From Anthostomella pinea (Eukaryota; Ascomycota; Sordariomycetes; Xylariales; Xylariaceae), in assembly GCA_963556695.1 (NCBI GenBank), contig CAUWAG010000007.1, positions 3,286,001 to 3,350,000 of the forward strand: a stretch of DNA of 64,000 nucleotides, given 5' to 3'. Below are positions 53,471-64,000 of the stretch, one piece after another; within the stretch, counting starts at the first letter, position 1; each line of letters opens with the position of its first letter. The notes beneath the pieces are model-generated. The model worked only from the letters and a program-made list of their open reading frames with translations, did no database searches and was not told the origin of the DNA. Position numbers and translations under genes: made by a program.

Positions 53471-55400
53471 AATATAGTATATTATACGCTTCGTTTTTTA
53501 TCGTTAAATATAATCATTTTTAATAGTATTAATATCGTAAGGTTTAATTATACCGGCGTATTGATTATAAGCGCGTATATTACCACTTTTTTATTAACCT
53601 TTCCTATTTATAAAATGCTTTATAATTTTATTAATATATAGCTTTAAACCTTATACCTAGCTGTAAACAGCAGTATTTTACTTTTAAGCGCCGTTTTTAA
53701 AGCGGTATTAAGCTACTAAGACTTATTAAATTCAATATCGGTCGGGTATTTCGTAGTACCGGCAAGCTTCAAGGCTAAATTAAGACATGTTACGACCGGT
53801 GGGCCCGTAGAAAACGAAAAAAAAAAGAAACGTGCTTACTTATATACCGTATTTTTCCTAGTCTTATAATAGAAACGGATCGTTTTTAACCCCGGCGTTA
53901 TTATATTCGGCTTTAATTTAAAAAAACGTGATTAAACGTTTTCTTATAAAAACCTAGTAACTATTTTTTTTTAAATTTATGACTTTTAAATTATTAAAAA
54001 AAGTTGAAACTAGTTATTTACGTAAAAGTGCGACTTAAAGGTTTAATTTATAAAGCTTAGCCTTACTTGTTGTCAATCATTAACTGTAAATAATGTATAC
54101 AAGTGAAAAAAACCATACTTGGCTCATTTTTATACGCTTTAATATACGACCTTTTAACGTTTTTAAAACGCGCGATTTTAATATTAAGCTTTTAAATCTC
54201 GTCTGATATCTTTCGTATTAATTTAATATCATAACTAGCTTTTTAAATACGATAACGTTTTATCTGCCGTACGTTGGCTTTAACTTTTCGATTTTAAGTT
54301 TTTAATATTTCGCTTTTACTTTTTTAACTTCTTACTTACTTTTCAAAACAAGTGATAATATTCGTCACATCGGACAAAATTTCGCATTATTCAATTACTT
54401 TGTTTTAAACGCTCGTCTCGCATGCTACGTAATTTATAATAGTATGATAATCGTACGTTTTTACGTATTAACTTCTACAACTGTTAAATAAGCACTACGC
54501 GTAGAGGTTAAAACAAACCTACGATCAGGATTAAATCTTAATACCAAGTGAATAAAATGTAATTAATAAAATTAAATCTTTATTTTAATAATTAATTAGT
54601 TTAAAAACAAATAGCTTAACACATAAGTAGTAGCGGTAGCCGGCGAACGGCTGTTACGGACTTACTTTTTTAAATCGCTACGCGCTGAAAATAAGCCGTA
54701 GATTCATTAGCTTAACTATTTAAATATACGCATTATTAAAATCTTTTGAAGGCCTAATCGAGGCTATATATTTAACGATAGCTCTACTTGATAATATTAA
54801 TATGGTTTTTGATTGAAATAAAGTTTGCTAGTAATTTAAAAACTGAGTATTGTTTAAAAGGGTCGTTTATTTTTGAGAGATTTTATAAGGTTATTGCTTT
54901 AAGCAAGTAGCTAAATTTAAAAGGACTTTATAAAAAGGCTATATTCTACCATAGTAAACCAAGTATATAATCGACGAAAAAGGTTTAATTTAAAAAGTTT
55001 ATAAAGGTCGTATATTTAAACGTGTAAATAGTTTTAAAACAAACAGGTATAGGTTATTATTAAGTCCTTAAGAAATATTTAAGTATTATTTTAACGTAAC
55101 GGTTTCGAAGATTTTATTTAATGTGTTAGTTAAATAAGCGGTTTAAAAAGACATTAAGTATTTCACGGTATATAAAGGTAAAGAAAAGAAAAATATTCTA
55201 AATTTCTAACCTTTTTATAAATAAAATAGTCAAGGTAAATAAATTTTCTTTAGAGCTATATAGTGGTAATAATAAGTTTAACCCGTATATTATCTACACT
55301 TAAAAAGATGTAATAACGCTATAGTTACTTACTTGTTAAATGAACTATATATCATTTAAAGTTTTATATTTTCGTCTTTGGAAAGTGTTTTTTTAATATC

Positions 55401-55577
<177 letters not shown>

Positions 55578-55946
55578 AAAGAATAAAGTTTTTTTTTATT
55601 AAGTTGTAATATTTATGAGAAACGGCGCTTATATCGGTATTAACTAACGAGTAAAAGTTAAAAACCCGGTTAGTTATTTGTTTAGTGTTTTTAATAATTT
55701 AATAACGCTGAAAGATTTGCTTTTTAATATTATTAAAAAGGGGGTTTAATATTAAGAAGGTTTAAAAGATAAGGCTAGAAAGCTAGGTATTTTTTTTTCA
55801 GGCTTTAAATTTAATTACATCATAAAAGCAAAGACTTTCTACCCGTTATTTCTCAATTGAGCGGTAAGAAAGTTTCAACTGGTTTTTTTCACTTATTAAA
55901 TGGTCATTTTAATATATGAAGTATACGTTATATTTATTACTATTTT

Positions 55947-56148
55947 TGTAGGAACAGGCTTGAACGATCAATCATAATACTCGAGTATGGGGTCAAGGTC
56001 ATGATGTTGCTGATGGTTGAATTGGGAAGTCTAGCTGGACCTGCAGGTCTGGCTAAGTGACCTCACAATCCGGTATCTAATCTCTTATTTAATCATACAA
56101 GTGGGTTCTGTATGGATGGTTTGACTGTGGAAACACATGAATCCAACA
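55947..56148 (-). mobile_element. solo LTR, 202 bp, inverted copy of 53270..53470
   Basis: Reverse complement of the 53270 element with a few G-to-A type differences (for example TGTAGGAACA for TGTGGGAACA). The flanks ATTTT and ATAAA do not form a direct duplication. Confidence 0.75.
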
Positions 56149-56745
56149 ATAAAATTAAAATTAATTAGTATCAAAGTTAAAGCTTACAGCTTTTTAATCG
56201 AAATATTTTATAAAGGTTTTGAAATAGTTAATTTTAAATTTTGATAAAACTGTTTAAGCGTTTATTATTATTAAAAAAAGGTCTTAGTTAGCTTAAAACT
56301 ATGATAAGTTCAAATTAAATATTATAAAAATAACGAACACATGGATTATATCAACGGATAGTTTTATATAAAGTGTATGAAGGCTTAATTATTAATATTA
56401 TTAATATTATTAACTTTTCATTTATTAATTATTATACTTATAAAAAAAACTTTTTTAAACTTTATAACGTATTTTAAATAAAGTAGGAGCTACTTATGTA
56501 TATGAAGAAGTTAACAAATTATATTTAATATGAAAAAGGGTTATACGTTTATATACGCTGATTTTTATTAGCTTATATTATTTAAAGTAATGAATAACCG
56601 GTTTTATTTATTTATTATACTATTAACATATAGTTTTTAAGGTAGTATGTATATATATATATATAAACTAATTTATGTAAAAGAAGTATCAGCTTGTGTT
56701 AAGACAAGATTAGCGCTATCATTATTACCGAAATAGCAGCGGCTG

Positions 56746-57001
56746 TGTCACGATTCCGTAAATGTATTACAAGGATACAAGGACCCTTATTAACTATCGA
56801 CGTATAACGAACTCTGGTTAAAGGAAAAGAAAGGTCTGGAGATGCACCCGAATTAGTGGGCAGCTAGGTTTGAGCAGTCGTCCTCCACCAGACCCACCAT
56901 GGCATGGATCAACCTGTCGTCCGATCAGTCACGTGCTCAGTCACGTGACCCGGGGACCATAGGGACCATCGCTAGACCTGATGGATGGTGGAGCCATCAC
57001 A
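56746..57001 (+). mobile_element. solo LTR, 256 bp, TSD GGCTG
   Basis: Starts TGTCACGATTCCG, ends GGAGCCATCACA, duplications at 56741-56745 and 57002-57006. Contains two CAGTCACGTG motifs near 56925-56946. Confidence 0.75.
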
Positions 57002-57664
57002 GGCTGTCGTCTTTACAAAAAAAAGCGCCGTGTTTAAAATCTTTAAAAAACCGAATTAAGAACGGAAAATAACACGATTTATTACCGTATAAAACGAATG
57101 AAGTTGTAACTATCTTTTCATAAGCGTAAAAATAAAAACTGATATATGCATTAAATATAAGGATTAAATTGAAGTTTTTTTATAATATAGCATATTTTTT
57201 TAGAAACATTAAATGAAGACTATATGTAATTATAATTACAAGCGAAAAACTGTATATTGATTAGTTATAAAAATACTTACGTATTTATTAAATATTTATA
57301 CTTTTTTCTACATTATAAAATTTAATAATTTTAAGCCTATATCTTTAATTTTTTTTCATTAACAGTATTAATTAAAATAACTATATACTAAGTAAATTAT
57401 ATCTTTTTACTTAATGATCTTAATTAAAAGTAGTAGTTAAAATAATCATGTATTAAGTAAGTTTAAGCACCTCGGCTAATACTTTTTAGCTAAATTAATA
57501 AGTAAAAAGGTACTGCAAGCCCTTTTTAAAAGCTGCTAAAAGCTACAAGAAGCTGCAAAAAGCCGAGAAAACCCCTCCTTTTCGAACTTTCCTAAAAATA
57601 TAAAAAAAAGCCACGATGTTTCGGAGCGTTACGAAAAAAATGACCCCGTAGCACGTTTTTATAC

Positions 57665-57943
57665 ACGCGGTGGGTGCGGCGGCGCTGGGTTCGGCGGCGC
57701 TGGCGGACTTGCAAGTTCAAGAAGGTCGCGAATCGGGACTTGTGGGAGGAGCTCAGCGGCATCATCGAGAGCCTGGCTGCGGCCGGCACGGAGGTGTCGT
57801 TCTGGCTTATTCCGCCGGGAGGCGCTGTCAAGCAGGACTCCGTGCTGGTGCGAGAGACTAAGGACGCTGCGAGGGAGGCGGCGACGTCGCACTATGACGC
57901 TGTTGCTACTGAGTTCACGCGCCTGTGTGGTATCATGGTGTAA
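57665..57943 (+). pseudogene. 3' end of an RNase H-like gene cut by the AT-rich block
   Basis: The frame reads KFKKVANRDLWEELSGIIESLAAAGTEVSFWLIP, then ...DAAREAATSHYDAVATEF and a stop. 'VxNRDLWExLLxxIExLxxxGxxVxFWxIPRE' is the last conserved part of fungal RNase H-like proteins, so only the C-terminal ~85 residues remain. The usual RE...A(D)xxA segment is altered (PPGGAVKQDS). GC content jumps from the AT-rich block to about 60 percent at 57660, so the rest of the gene was replaced or mutated. Confidence 0.5.
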
Positions 57944-59385
57944 GCGCACTGCGCGATGCTCTGAGTGTTCACATCGTTGCTTCGTCCGCGAAGTCGAATC
58001 TCATTCTTCTGCGCGTATTGTGATGTCCTATTATATGAGCTCTGCTGTTAGGGCACACTTGGTACTGGCGATCCGTCGATACAAACCGACCAAGGTTAAA
58101 TGATGTCGCTGGATCTGGCAGTAGCCGAAGACGGCTATCCCACCACCCCAACGCACCGCACGACCATCTACGCCAAATACTCACTCATTTGCGGTACTCG
58201 TACTTGGCAGTCCGCCTCGAAAGTGGACTGGAGTTTCGGTCTGAAGATGGCCTGCTTACAACACGTCGTGTTGAGGCCAAGATTCTTTTGCTCGGTCGTC
58301 GGGCTGACCAACCAATGTGGTGACGATCATAGGGGTTCGGACGATAGCCCAAGATTGAAGGGTCTTGTGGGTCTATTTCACCTCATGGCGACAGCGTCAT
58401 CGTCACCGGCTCGGGTTGATGTCGTCGGTAGCATTTGCGGGGCTGGTGTCGCATGGTATATGGGTCTGGGAGGCCTTGCGACGACCGTGATGCGGGGTGT
58501 AAGGAGGTCGTCGGTGCAGAGGCATGTTGGACATTCGAGCCAGACTTTGGTATTGAGGCATTGTCCATTGACAAATAATCATCACTCGGAGCTCACTCCT
58601 ATTCACGGGAGGTGAATCCAGGGACTCGTCCCCCCATCCGGAATGTGTCCAAATGAAGCAACGAAAACATCGTCTCACTATTCCAATATGTCTATGCGCT
58701 CTTTCATACTAGCCACTTCACTGTCTGGACTCGTAATGTCGCCGGTATCAGGGCCATAACATCTCCCAGTCTTCCAGCCAGCCACGGCAACCGGGTAATG
58801 CAAGCAGCTTCAATCCGTGACACCGGATCTGCAGGGGTGTTTCTTCACGTCAGCAAAACACGCCCTGTCCACGGGACCATTGAGAGGCGTGTCCCAGACT
58901 CAGAACTACCGGTGACAGTTGCATAGATTTCGACGCGAGAAACGAATCAGGCTAGAAATAGCTGACGCTGTTTGATCGTTAGGGGTAGTAATGCGCGGGC
59001 GCCTGTGGGGTTGCCTTTTCGCGGATCTTTGGGGCTGATCCCTCCCCTGTTTGCCTGTGATGTCCCGGCGACGCCGGTTTGGGGGAGGGGATCTGAAACC
59101 AACATCGTGCCCAAAACTCGGATCGTCACTTCTTGCTACTCGGCGGTCGGCATGGGGGTAATATTCTGGAGGCACAACGTTCCATACTTCCAATTATGTA
59201 GTCCCATCTTCCATTCATGACTTTGTCTCCTCTTCCTTTCTTCATTCCTATCGGAAAGGCTGGCCCAACAAGAACAAATTCTACGACTTCGATGTGATAC
59301 ACTTTACGATTTTCCTTGACAGTTCTATTTCACATCTTCCATTCTTCGGATCTGGTGTTCTCTTATTTCAGACAATCATTTCAAG
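57944..59385. other. 1.4 kb without a supported gene
   Basis: Overlapping frames 58100..58615 (+) and 58403..58678 (-) have no domain. The promoter and 5' leader of the next gene, with pyrimidine-rich runs, lie at 59200-59385. Confidence 0.35.
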
Positions 59386-60306
59386 ATGGCTGGCCTTCTG
59401 AATGACTTGGGGGACGGTCTAGGATCGGTCTTGGGTGGGGGCAACGACGAAGCCGGACCAGCAGAAACACCAGCGACGGAGACTGGAGACAAGCCTGCAA
59501 AGACGACGGCGGAAGCCACCTCAACTTCGGCTTCAGATGCAGAGGAGACTGCAGACAAATCTTCGGAGACGACTGCGGAAGCTACCACGACTTCGGCTTC
59601 AGACGCAGAGACGACTGCAGACCCCGAGACGACCCAGGACGCGCAAGATTCGTCGGCAACGACCACAGCCGCCGAGAGCACTACCGAGAGCACTACTGAG
59701 GATGTGGCGCCGACAACTACTTTCGCGCCGTCTACCACCTTTCAGGTCGGCGATCAGACCACTCTCGTCACCTCGGTCTCATCATCTTCACCTTCCTCTT
59801 TATCCTCATCTTCATCCACCTCTCTCACCGACAGCATAGCCGAGAGCCTAGGCATCAGCAGCAGCATCACATCAGCGACATCCCTCGCCACATCACCCGC
59901 ATCCACCACAGACGCAGCAACGTCAACCAGTCCCACCGCCCAACAGACAGTCGCGAGCCCCAGCTCAACCGCAACGTCTCAAGCGGTAACTGACGGCACC
60001 GAACTCACCCAATCCCAAGCCTCCGGCAACAGCAGCAACAGCGGTCTGCCCGTACCCGTCATAGCCGGCATCGCAGGCGGCGCCGGCGGGCTCGTCCTCA
60101 TCGTGGGGGCCATCTTCGTGCTGCGGCTTGTCTGGCGGCAGAGACGGCACGGCAACGACGAGGCGCTGGAGAGGCTGGACTCGATGTACGAGGCCGGCAA
60201 GCCGTCGGCCGCCGAGGCGGACGAGAAGACTACCGGTATGCGCTGGAACAGGGGGTTGTCGTCGTTCCACCGGCCTGATCAGGCGTTCAAGGGGTATCGC
60301 ATGTGA
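59386..60306 (+). CDS. Ser/Thr-rich single-pass membrane protein (Mid2/WSC-like layout)
   Basis: Intact single exon, 306 aa. The N-terminus MAGLLNDLGDGLGSVLGGGN has no classical signal peptide. Residues about 20-220 are Thr/Ser/Ala-rich with two imperfect copies of a TTAEAT-TSASDAE-TAD unit and long Ser runs, likely O-mannosylated. One TM helix (PVIAGIAGGAGGLVLIVGAIFVLRLVW, about residues 223-250) is preceded by a Gly-rich stretch and followed by a basic stop-transfer RQRRHG and a 56-residue cytosolic tail. The layout matches fungal cell-wall sensors of the Mid2/SKG6 type, which relay wall stress; the sequence itself is too simple to assign. The lack of a signal peptide means insertion as type III or a missing upstream exon. 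Confidence 0.65.
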   Translation: MAGLLNDLGDGLGSVLGGGNDEAGPAETPATETGDKPAKTTAEATSTSASDAEETADKSSETTAEATTTSASDAETTADPETTQDAQDSSATTTAAESTTESTTEDVAPTTTFAPSTTFQVGDQTTLVTSVSSSSPSSLSSSSSTSLTDSIAESLGISSSITSATSLATSPASTTDAATSTSPTAQQTVASPSSTATSQAVTDGTELTQSQASGNSSNSGLPVPVIAGIAGGAGGLVLIVGAIFVLRLVWRQRRHGNDEALERLDSMYEAGKPSAAEADEKTTGMRWNRGLSSFHRPDQAFKGYRM

Positions 60307-60540
60307 GATGCGCCGGTTTAACAGTGTGAGGGCATGAATATGTAGGGGTCACACGAGACACGCAGTCACATTCCGGAGTTCATTGGGTTCAATACATAGA
60401 CGATCGTGTAATGTAATGAAACGTGTACTACCTTGTCGCGCAGGCTTTACCCGTCACAGCATCCTGCCAGAGCCGCGAGAGAGCAAGGTCCACTTGGTCC
60501 CCCGACTCGCGGGAACCAGTAGGCGTCCTTCCCGAAGCCA

Positions 60541-61161
60541 ATGTTTTGTTTCAGGGGCACTCCAAACCGGAAGGTGTACCAGTATTACTTCGCTACACGC
60601 ATGCAGTGGACTATCAACGCGAACTTGCCCGAGAGTGACCACCAGCCGATCGCTATCGTCGACGGAACTTTTGGGCCGAGTGCCATGGGCGTCACTAAAC
60701 ACATTGCGATTCTGTCGATTTGGATGCATCGGAGCCGGAATCCTGGCGCACTATCGGGAGGTGGTCGAGCAGACGCAAGAAGGGTGATCGACCCTGTCAA
60801 CCAGCATAGCAATGTCACGGATATTCGCGGAAAGGCTCAGCTGATAGAGCTAGAGCCGTTGAGGGATATCGTAGGTATGGGTATGGGTCTTCTGAATCCA
60901 TTGAGAAGATTCATGACACTAATGATGAGACAGACTACGCATATCTTACATTCGATCCAAGGTCGGAGAGGTATAAGGCTGACAGCTTACCAGAAGATTA
61001 TTCCTAACCATATCATTTTAGGTCTACCATACAGCACGCTTACGCCGTTTAAAATATGTGCATGGGCTGTTCGCTCCAGCAGCGAAGTGCGGCATTCAGA
61101 GGCAAAACCGGCAACCCTCCACTCTCCTCGGTCCACGGTACTTGAAAATGTACCCGTTTGA
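60541..61161 (+). CDS. unrecognised ORF
   Basis: A 206-aa frame (PNRKVYQYYFATRMQWTINANLPESDHQPIAIVDGTFGPSAMGVTKHIA...). The first 60 residues have the look of a real beta-rich domain; the rest is less convincing (GRADARRVID..., RRFMTLMMRQTT). No domain name can be given. It may be the remains of a longer gene. Confidence 0.25.
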   Translation: MFCFRGTPNRKVYQYYFATRMQWTINANLPESDHQPIAIVDGTFGPSAMGVTKHIAILSIWMHRSRNPGALSGGGRADARRVIDPVNQHSNVTDIRGKAQLIELEPLRDIVGMGMGLLNPLRRFMTLMMRQTTHILHSIQGRRGIRLTAYQKIIPNHIILGLPYSTLTPFKICAWAVRSSSEVRHSEAKPATLHSPRSTVLENVPV

Positions 61162-61351
61162 GGAAGTTGTGCCGGTGTACCGTTCCTGTCTACTAACGGG
61201 GAACTTAGAAGTTAGAAAGACCGGATCTTTCACACTATTACCACTTGTAATCCTCATGATATCAAAATATATCGACCCTTGGCGGGCCCAGATGTCTTAT
61301 TGACTATTTACGGGGAGAGGTGACCGGATGCGAAGGCGTCAGCTGGCGCTC

Positions 61352-61645
61352 TTAGGGATTGACGCACATTCCGTCGCACTTGGAAAAACAATCAGACTGT
61401 TCATGTGTCTGTGTGCAGTCAGCGACGTCTTCTACTACTCCAAGAGCCCCTTCGACCTCAAACCTGTACGTCTCTACGATTGTTGACTCACTATCGGCCT
61501 GACCCTCCCAGCGCTGACAAACCCCGAAAGTACCGGGGCACTGGTTATTGCCGCTCTTACTGTTGCACTCACACATCCTGGCATCCACAGTGGGAATACT
61601 ATTAAGGTATAGGGATGCAACGGGCAGGCAAAGTATGGCGTGCAT
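61352..61645 (-). CDS. small cysteine-rich secreted protein, effector-like
   Basis: A 97-aa frame with a hydrophobic N-terminus (MHAILCLPVASLYLNSIPTVDA) likely cleaved after DA. The mature part begins RMCECNSKSGNNQCPGTFGVCQ and ends ADCTQTHEQSDCFSKCDGMCVNP, eight cysteines in two clusters of four. Between them a stretch beginning at a GTGAGT (about 61490) could be an in-frame intron, which would bring the clusters closer together. Size, signal peptide and even cysteine count fit fungal small secreted proteins that act at the host interface or against other microbes; the family is not recognised and no activity is claimed. Confidence 0.55.
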   Translation of the reverse strand: MHAILCLPVASLYLNSIPTVDARMCECNSKSGNNQCPGTFGVCQRWEGQADSESTIVETYRFEVEGALGVVEDVADCTQTHEQSDCFSKCDGMCVNP

Positions 61646-62200
61646 GGTGAAGAATGTTGAGGTGTGCTTTAAAGTTGAGAGAGTTGTTAGTCCGCATAGC
61701 AGAAGGACGGTGTTTATTAGAGAAGCCTACCCGGATTAGCATCATTTGTATGCGAGGGATAGTGTCTTAGTTGCAATTCTTTCACTATTACCTAGCTTAG
61801 GATATAAAGAAATGCTGCAAGCATTTCTTGCATAAACGAACGATGACGTTATCATGTCTTTTCTTTTCATAGACTTTTGTCTTCCACCGTCTCGTTTGAT
61901 CCGACCGGCACCGTGATCCACACCGACACAGGCGACATTTGTATAGAGGAGTCGATTTTCCTTGAATATCGAGACATATCCCTAAAAGCCTGCGCAATAG
62001 AAGGACTACGTTCTCAGTCCCGACCGGGCTTGGATTTTACAGCATTCCGTTGAATCAGAGGTTTAAAGCTTCTGATCGAGTTCTCTTCGTCGGCTCGAGA
62101 TCTGCGGTCTCTGACGTGGTTACGCAAGCGTTCGAGGAGCTCTAGAAGACTTTTGAGTCTTTCCGCCGTGTGGGTTGTGTCGGAGTGTTGGGTCGTATCC
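61646..62200. other. intergenic region
   Basis: A 66-aa minus-strand frame (61797..61997) with CRLCRCGSRC is too short and lacks context. It likely holds the secreted-protein promoter and the 3' end of the APH-like pseudogene. Confidence 0.35.
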
Positions 62201-62858
62201 TCAGTCTGCCCCTTCTAGTTCGTCCATAACCTTGTCATAAAACCCTAGCTTCCCATTGTGATAAGACTTCATACAGTAAGCTAAAGCCTGACATTTATTG
62301 TCATTGAGGCACGCCGAGAGTACATTATCCTCCCGTTCGGCCGACTTTACCATTTGTATATAGTCTTTTCGGTCCGTCCACCGTTGCTTGTCTTCGTCGT
62401 CTACCGGTTGTTGTCCTTGTCGTAATTTTCGGGCGAGTCGAACGGGACGGGCATGATGTTTAGGAAACTCGGGAATGCTACCAGCTCTAAGGAAAAGGTA
62501 CATGCACCTTCCCAGTCGATGATTCCAAGAACCTTGAAACTCTCATCGACGATGATATTGTTGTGGAGGAAGTCCGCGTGACAGAGTGGAAACGGCCCAT
62601 GATTCATGTGTGACAACCGACTAGCCATTGCCTCGATGCGAGAAGGGAACCTGTTGATGGCAGCAAGAACTTGTTCAGCCGGCCCCCCTTGCATCATCCG
62701 TAATATCTCGGCCTTTTCACGTGGAAATCTGGCGTGCCCGGCCCAAGCCTTGAAGAATGATGTCGCTGTGCTGAACGGTCCGCCGATGTCCGGGAAGGGC
62801 CGATATCGTATCCGCCATCATTACTCCTAATAATGGTCCCGATCTTAGGGAAACGCAA

Positions 62859-63347
62859 TGATTGATTGATTGTATTTATCGTGGGTGCAGTCCCTCCATA
62901 GGGCAAACCACGCCTCCCAGAGCCATTGCATCGCAAGGTTGTAGAGGTGTCAGTCTAGATACATTCAGATCCGCGCACGAGCCTATCCTCGCTGTACCGG
63001 TACCAACCTGGAGTGACCAGATGGTTTTAGTCAATAACTAAGCACGATTCCGTCAGAAAAACCTCCTATCCAGTAACAAAGCGACCCAGTGAACCTCAGT
63101 CCTCTGGTGTACACATCGTTCCAGTAGCCGTTCGATATATGTCGCATTGGTGGGTGAAGTAGGTATTTGTTATCTGCTGGCAAGGGAAACCACAAGGGGA
63201 AAAACCTCGCAGGAGAGGCTGTTATGGAGACAAGCTGTTTGGCTATCGGGCTCTGCGATAAGGGACCTCTCCGCTGTCGTGTGCTGGTTGTCGACTCGCA
63301 CAAACGAGAACACAACCAGGCGCATTTGACCATTGCGCCATACGGCC
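62859..63347 (-). mobile_element. SINE copy 2, internal deletion, TSD TTAGGGAAACGCAA
   Basis: The tRNA-like head lies at 63347 and the A box at 63330-63340 (reverse). Relative to copy 1 it lacks 76 bp lying between two TTGTGCG repeats, which removes the B box. The (CAAT)n tail is at 62859. A perfect 14-bp duplication lies at 62845-62858 and 63348-63361. Inserted in the coding sequence of the APH-like gene. Confidence 0.85.
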
Positions 63348-63761
63348 TTAGGGAAACGCAAAGCGGCCATTTGCACCTGCAAATAAGTTAGGGAAAAACA
63401 CTCCGCAAGACTGAGAAGATCAAGCTGACTGACGTGATATTCAGCCACCGAACGATAGAAGCTTTGGCGGTGTGCCAAAGGGATCTGGCCTTTATGCACA
63501 TCGTACCCGCCCGCGGCATCCATAGCGGTATTCCCTGGCATGTATCTCATCAAGATGAAGAAACACTAATAGGAATGTTCTCATCAACCTCATATGCGAA
63601 TACTTGGGGTACTGGAAGGGTAGATTGGGCCTTGATCAATTGCATGACGGCTACCTCGCTGCGCAACTTCGTCGAGTTTTCAACAGACCTGCGTAAGCTG
63701 ATGCGGGCCACCCATATAATTTGGTCAGAGAACTGTAGTAACCGGACGAGGTTATGTAACC

Positions 63762-63973
63762 TGTCACGGCGAGCGTACTGAGGAGCTGGGACATGGCCGG
63801 CAGCAAGCAGCTATTACTCTATTGACGAGAATATCAAGACTAGAGAGGAAAGGAAGAGAGAGAGAGATAGGTACAGCGGGAGGTTGCCCCTTTAAGGAGA
63901 TCCTCTGGTCAGATCTTTCCCTTATTGGGAAGTATCGGCTTGTCATGTGGGAAGGTTCGTGCAGGCCGTCACA
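63762..63973 (+). mobile_element. 212-bp solo LTR, copy 2, TSD TAACC
   Basis: Same sequence and length as 19746..19957. A perfect 5-bp duplication TAACC lies at 63757-63761 and 63974-63978. Inserted in the N-terminal coding part of the APH-like gene. Confidence 0.85.
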
Positions 63974-64000
63974 TAACCCATTGGTAGTTATGTCGAGCGG

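Larger units (their letters stand above)
62201..64000 (-). pseudogene. APH-family kinase-like gene broken by a SINE, a solo LTR and frameshifts
   Basis: Read on the minus strand from the right edge: a start fragment to the LTR at 63973; after it LVRLLQFSDQIIWVARI, then VAVMQLIKAQSTLPVPQVFAY, a shift, FILMRYMPGN (about 63550), a 57-bp intron (GTCAGC...TTGCAG), and VQMAALRFPK up to the SINE. Beyond the SINE it resumes IGTIIRSNDGGYDIG, has a one-base loss near 62783, then PDIGGPFSTATSFFKAWAG and FPLCHADFLHNNIIVDESFKVLGIIDWEGA. The last two motifs hold the catalytic Asp (HAD) and metal-binding Asp (DWE) of fungal APH-type kinases. A further shift near 62420 precedes the C-terminal tail ending VMDELEGAD at 62201. 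Both insertions carry exact target duplications that restore frame when removed. The gene continues beyond the window. Confidence 0.7.

Overview
The window is nuclear DNA of a filamentous ascomycete (Pezizomycotina, most likely a sordariomycete; the genus cannot be fixed by eye). The reasons are short 50-90 bp GT-AG introns, fungal families (protoglobin, Zn2Cys6/Fungal_trans_2 regulator, fructosyl-amine oxidase, CE16 esterase, S10 carboxypeptidase, Fung_rhodopsin), fungal transposons (pogo/Fot1, Tad-type LINE, short solo LTRs, a tRNA-headed SINE) and a 6 kb extremely AT-rich block of the kind left by repeat-induced point mutation (RIP).

Left part, 1-18.5 kb, mostly host genes: Nse2-type SUMO ligase (-), an unrecognised 407-aa protein (-), a three-exon protoglobin (-), a frame-disrupted protease-like gene (+), a decayed gag-like gene (-), then a tidy trio: a nine-exon MFS transporter (-), a divergent Zn2Cys6 regulator (+) and a 438-aa fructosyl-amine oxidase (+). 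The trio suggests uptake and oxidation of Amadori-type or related amines. A CGG-N11-CCG palindrome lies in the shared promoter. A CE16 acetylesterase follows, intact except for one extra base in a C run in its signal peptide.

Middle, 18.5-51.5 kb, an accessory region. It holds gene fragments (DUF3435 recombinase, kinase-like and APH-like genes, PNP-type NLR N-terminus, two SET genes, an SNF2-like helicase) mixed with mobile DNA. Intact or nearly intact genes within it are an S10 carboxypeptidase, a MYND protein with one frameshift, a (KQE)n protein, and a chimera joining a Fung_rhodopsin membrane domain to the C-terminal half of a 2OG-Fe(II) oxygenase. The mobile DNA includes a 2.2 kb pogo element with TA duplication, three SINE copies with 12-14 bp target-site duplications, a 132-bp element that split a gene, and two opposed arrays of 20-bp repeats.

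51.56-57.65 kb is the AT-rich block, carrying four solo-LTR islands of normal composition and a long (ATT)n run. To its right lie an RNase H-like 3' end, a Ser/Thr-rich single-pass membrane protein and a small Cys-rich secreted protein. The right edge is an APH-family kinase gene broken by a SINE, a solo LTR (both with clean target duplications) and several frameshifts.

Exon boundaries were deduced by hand from splice consensus and frame continuity. Family names rest on motif recognition without a database search.
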